Positions 5,924 to 8,469 of a stretch of DNA of 8,469 bases are shown in pieces; position 1 is the stretch's first letter, and each line of letters begins with the position of its first letter. Position numbers and translations under genes: made by a program. Origin of the DNA: Helicobacteraceae bacterium. GTDB lineage: Bacteria; Campylobacterota; Campylobacteria; Campylobacterales; Helicobacteraceae. Below the pieces are notes generated by a model, which saw nothing but the letters and a program-made list of their open reading frames with translations, ran no database searches and was not told the origin of the DNA. The DNA lies in contig JARHYY010000141.1 in assembly GCA_029258405.1 (NCBI GenBank), positions 1 through 8,469 on the forward strand, written 5' to 3'.

Positions 5924-6535
5924 ATGAAGAAATTTAAATATGGTATTGTACTTACAGGAGGTATTGCTACAGGTAAAAGCACAGTTGGGAGTTTATTAAA
6001 AATGTATGGCTATAAGGTTATAGAGGCAGATGATGTAGCCCATATTGCCTTGCAAAATAAATTTCAAGAAATAGTTGAAGTCTTTGGAGAATGCATTATA
6101 GATGATCAGGGTACATCAATTTCCCGAAAAAAGCTAGGGGCAATAGTTTTTGAAGATCAAAAATTAATGTACAAACTTGAAGAAATAGTGCATCCATTTA
6201 TTGTTGATGAGCTTTATAAAAGTGCAGAAATATTAGAAAACTTTTGTGTGCCTTTTTTTGTAGATATTCCTATTTATTTTGAGAAAAAGAATCTATTTGA
6301 CTTTTTTGAGAGCAATGTGCTTATTTATGCACCAAGGACATTACAAGAAATACGATTACAAAAGAGAAACCAACTTACACTACTTCAAGCACAGCAGAGA
6401 ATAGCCCTCCAAAACGATATAGAAGAAAAAAAAGCACAAGCTTTATATATTATCAACAATGTAGGCTCGCTAGCAGAATTGCAGCTTGAATTAGAACGAT
6501 ATTTAGAAACCTTGAAAGAAAAATATGTATGTTGA
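5924..6535 (+). CDS. coaE: Dephospho-CoA kinase CoaE
   Basis: A 203-residue cytoplasmic P-loop kinase for the last step of coenzyme A synthesis, phosphorylating the ribose 3'-OH of dephospho-CoA with ATP. The Walker A motif GGIATGKST is at residues 12-20, and the substrate-site stretch EADDVAH at 34-40 stands for the usual DaDxiaH. RKKLGAIVF follows at 68-76, HP at 90-91, VDIPIYFE at 113-120 (usually VPLLFE), and the lid and C-terminal NDIEEKKAQALYIINN near 184-199. I chose the ATG at 5924 because the P-loop then sits where it does in the family. The frame extends 40 codons further up inside speE, but those residues are unlike CoaE. The Shine-Dalgarno is weak (GGAAAAAG), so translation may depend on coupling to speE. 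The length is normal and dapF overlaps its end. Confidence 0.95.
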   Translation: MKKFKYGIVLTGGIATGKSTVGSLLKMYGYKVIEADDVAHIALQNKFQEIVEVFGECIIDDQGTSISRKKLGAIVFEDQKLMYKLEEIVHPFIVDELYKSAEILENFCVPFFVDIPIYFEKKNLFDFFESNVLIYAPRTLQEIRLQKRNQLTLLQAQQRIALQNDIEEKKAQALYIINNVGSLAELQLELERYLETLKEKYVC

Positions 6536-7274
6536 AAAATATGTTGCTAGTGGAAATGATTTTATTATATTCCACACATTTCATGCATGTGATAGAGCAA
6601 AGCTCGCTCAAGAGCTTTGCCATCGTCAAAATGGCATAGGTGCTGATGGGCTTATTGTGCTTTTGCCCCCTTGTTCGCAAAGCTATAATTTTATATGGCA
6701 GTTTTATAATGCTGATGGCAGTGTTGCTGATATGTGCGGGAATGGGAGTCGTGCTGTTGCATTGTATGCGTATACCCATAATCTTGCACCTTCAAAGCTT
6801 TCTTTTCTCTCTGGTGCAGGGGTTATTTATGCTGAAGTATATGATGATAATAATGTTGAAGTATGTTTTGGTGTTCCAAAAATTATTAAGCAAAATCTTA
6901 AAGAATATGGTAGAGAAAGTTGGCTCATAAACACAGGTGTTCCGCATCTTGTAATTTTAGATACTGAATTAGATAATTTAACCACTAGTCAATTGAAGCA
7001 TATTCGTGATAAATATAATGCTAATGTAAATATAGTTTGTTTATTTCAAGGGCAACTTAGGGTGCGTACATTTGAGCGAGGCGTTGAAGCAGAAACATTT
7101 GCATGTGGAACAGGAATGGCTGCTGCCTTTGTGGTTGCTTGTAGCAAAAGATGGATGGCACAAGAGGGTATAGTCATACCAGCAAGTAATGAAGAATTAT
7201 ATTTTCGTTTTGCAGGAGAAAAACTTTTTTTTAAAGGGAAGGTGCAGAAGGTTTGTGGCACAATAGTAGCTTAA
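6525..7274 (+). CDS. dapF: Diaminopimelate epimerase DapF
   Basis: A PLP-independent racemase that converts LL- to meso-diaminopimelate, for lysine and for the peptidoglycan stem peptide. Both catalytic cysteines are present: Cys71 in MCGNGSR (70-76) and Cys194 in FACGTGMAA (192-200). Substrate-binding blocks are ASGNDF (8-13), GADGL (39-43), NTGVPHLV (136-143), NANVNI (165-170) and TFERGVE (182-188). At 249 residues it is shorter than the usual 270-275, with the deletion in the loop region around residues 90-130 and none of the active-site blocks lost. It starts 11 nt inside coaE (the ATG lies in the coaE codons for Lys-Tyr-Val), which argues for translational coupling. The glucosaminidase gene begins 2 nt after its stop. 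Confidence 0.96.
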   Translation: MYVEKYVASGNDFIIFHTFHACDRAKLAQELCHRQNGIGADGLIVLLPPCSQSYNFIWQFYNADGSVADMCGNGSRAVALYAYTHNLAPSKLSFLSGAGVIYAEVYDDNNVEVCFGVPKIIKQNLKEYGRESWLINTGVPHLVILDTELDNLTTSQLKHIRDKYNANVNIVCLFQGQLRVRTFERGVEAETFACGTGMAAAFVVACSKRWMAQEGIVIPASNEELYFRFAGEKLFFKGKVQKVCGTIVA

Positions 7275-7276
7275 GT

Positions 7277-8083
7277 ATGAAATTTATATGTAAGAAAATA
7301 TATTTTATATGTATATTTTATCCTCTATTCCTCATTCCAGAAGTTATTCAGTTTCCTGAAAACTTCAATAGCCTTCCCAAGGGCGAGCAGCGTAAAAAAG
7401 AATTTGTTGCTATTTTATTGCCCATGATTGAATCTGAAAATAAAAGAATTGCACAAGAGCGTCAGTATGTTTTAGAATTTTTTCAGGAGAGTTTTTTGCA
7501 ACATATACAACAAAAACTTCAGAACAATCAATATAAACAAATAGTCGCTATTGCACAACGCTATCGCATAAACCGACTATTGAATTACAATGAATACTTA
7601 AAACGCATTGATATAATTCCGCCATCGCTTGCCCTTGCCCAAGCAGCATTAGAGAGTGGATGGGGGATTAGCGTTTATAGTAAAAAATATAATAATCTCT
7701 TTGGGGAATATACTATGCATTCTTATGTGCCCGCTCGTAAAATTAGAGGCAACAAAAGACGCATTCGGGTATTTAATTCATTGAGGCAATCCATCAGAGC
7801 ATATATGTGGAATCTCAATACCCATTATGCTTACTCACATTTTCGTGAAGAGCGTTTTAATGCTCATAGCAAAGGAGGGGGGTATAGCGGTTTGGAAGCA
7901 TTAAGCTATCTGCTTGCCTATTCTGAAATAAGGGAGCAATATGCTCAAAAAGTAGCAATCTTAATGAGCGAAAACTCATTTTTAGAACTTGATATATCCT
8001 TTTTTCGGGAAAACCATCCTTATTTTGCTCGAACAAAGCAAGAAAAATTAAAAATCATGATTCCATATATCTTTTTAAAGTGA
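7277..8083 (+). CDS. Bax-family N-acetylglucosaminidase-domain protein
   Basis: A 268-residue envelope protein with the glucosaminidase (PF01832-type, Bax/FlgJ-like) domain, expected to cut the glycan strands of peptidoglycan. The signature PPSLALAQAALESGWG lies at residues 115-130, with the presumed catalytic Glu126, followed by NNLFGEY (139-145). The later stretch VFNSLRQSIRAYMWNLNTH (165-183) with GLEAL and YSEIREQYAQKV is typical of Bax proteins. An N-terminal MKFICKKIYF plus a hydrophobic run to about residue 21 looks like a signal peptide or anchor; there is no lipobox. I chose the ATG 2 nt after the dapF stop. A TTG at 7253 in the same frame would add eight polar residues before the signal. 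No good Shine-Dalgarno is present, so re-initiation after dapF is likely. Last gene of the operon. Confidence 0.88.
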   Translation: MKFICKKIYFICIFYPLFLIPEVIQFPENFNSLPKGEQRKKEFVAILLPMIESENKRIAQERQYVLEFFQESFLQHIQQKLQNNQYKQIVAIAQRYRINRLLNYNEYLKRIDIIPPSLALAQAALESGWGISVYSKKYNNLFGEYTMHSYVPARKIRGNKRRIRVFNSLRQSIRAYMWNLNTHYAYSHFREERFNAHSKGGGYSGLEALSYLLAYSEIREQYAQKVAILMSENSFLELDISFFRENHPYFARTKQEKLKIMIPYIFLK

Positions 8084-8101
8084 AATTAGAGTGAAATTAG
8101 T
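8080..8101 (+). repeat. Tandem 11-bp duplication at the glucosaminidase stop
   Basis: GTGAAATTAGA (8080-8090) is followed at once by GTGAAATTAGT (8091-8101), identical at 10 of 11 positions. The first copy contains the TGA stop (8081-8083) and a second in-frame stop, TAG, at 8087-8089. It looks like a local slippage duplication and has no evident function. Confidence 0.7.
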
Positions 8102-8469
8102 ATGCCTTACCGCCAATAACCCCTCTTTTTCTGTCTTAAGTTGATATTATGGTGTATTATTTCTTGTATAACTTATGACATTTTTGTTATTATTCCTGCT
8201 ATTTTAGCTTTGATTCTGCAAGAATACACTGTCATGAGATATAAATCAATCGCATTTATTTTAAATTATGTGAGATAAAAAAGGGCACTAATCTCTTATG
8301 TTCTTTTTTGTTTTACCTCTATTAAACATTTTGGTTTTAAATATTTTGGATATTATCTTTAAAAGGTTTTTATCCCTTATGCCCATACTTCATAATTGTT
8401 TTAAGAGTTCATGATTTATTATCAAAGAAACTTTTAATATCTATATCTCTTACAAAGTGTAATTTACTA
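8084..8469. other. Right-hand region without a supported gene
   Basis: These 386 bases are very AT-rich and hold no gene that I can support. Plus-strand frames are tiny, such as a 10-residue hydrophobic frame at 8175-8207 without a ribosome binding site. A weak inverted repeat, GAGAT (8272-8276) with ATCTC (8291-8295), precedes a T-rich stretch (8301-8314) and could end the speE-to-glucosaminidase transcript, but the stem is poor. On the minus strand a frame is open from the window edge to a TGA at 8411-8409 and may be the tail of an outside gene. Confidence 0.5.

Noticed and set aside
7256..7271. Sigma-54-like site TGGCAC-AATAG-TAGCT with correct GG-N10-GC spacing before the glucosaminidase
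   Set aside because: The start would fall near 7282, after the chosen ATG at 7277, with no later start that keeps the signal segment. The bases are also constrained as the dapF C-terminus.
7253..7276. TTG start giving eight extra residues on the glucosaminidase
   Set aside because: It would put polar residues before the signal segment; the ATG at 7277 gives a normal K-rich signal start.
8175..8207. 10-residue hydrophobic frame (MTFLLLFLLF)
   Set aside because: It has no ribosome binding site or clear promoter, and tiny T-rich frames like this are expected by chance in AT-rich DNA.

Overview
The window is AT-rich and reads as a chromosome segment of an epsilonproteobacterium, most likely a Helicobacter, probably of the enterohepatic group. 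I base this on a SpeE-like protein that aligns by eye along its C-terminal half with my recollection of the divergent H. pylori enzyme, on the adjacent speE-coaE order I recall from H. pylori, on a DapF with Helicobacter-like motifs, on short AAGGA-type ribosome binding sites, and on tight gene packing. No transposase, integrase, CRISPR array or prophage gene is visible. The species cannot be fixed from this window.

Layout. Bases 1-274 hold no convincing gene but carry an 8-G homopolymer and a 10-bp hairpin. A minus-strand pair follows: gltS (Na+/glutamate symporter, 275-1501) lies just downstream of a YciA-like hotdog acyl-CoA thioesterase (1527-1988). The thioesterase is read from a TTCATA-17-TATAAT promoter. 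From the same intergenic space a perfect TTGACA-17-TATAAT promoter fires rightward into tRNA-Asn(GUU) (2274-2348). Next on the plus strand are a TVP38/DedA-superfamily membrane protein (2413-3117) and an unrecognised 422-residue hydrophilic protein without cysteine or tryptophan (3194-4462). That gene converges on a minus-strand double-Mop/TOBE molybdate-binding protein (4547-4963), with two inverted repeats filling the gap between them.

A compact plus-strand cluster follows: speE-like (5128-5901), coaE (5924-6535), dapF (6525-7274) and a Bax-family glucosaminidase (7277-8083). Gaps are +22, an 11-nt overlap, and +2, so it is almost certainly one transcript. It joins polyamine-type and CoA metabolism to peptidoglycan: DapF makes meso-diaminopimelate for wall cross-links and the Bax-like protein should cut the wall. 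The last 386 bases hold no supported gene; a 19-codon minus-strand reading frame open at the window edge may be the tail of a neighbouring gene.

Most worth a second look: the SpeE-like protein, which keeps the fold but appears to lack the usual catalytic and cofactor-binding acids; the unrecognised 422-residue protein with an EF-hand-like D-x-E-x-D-G loop and a possible FliA-type promoter element; the G8 tract; and the dapF-glucosaminidase coupling. I see no clear new multi-gene defence or mobile system here.
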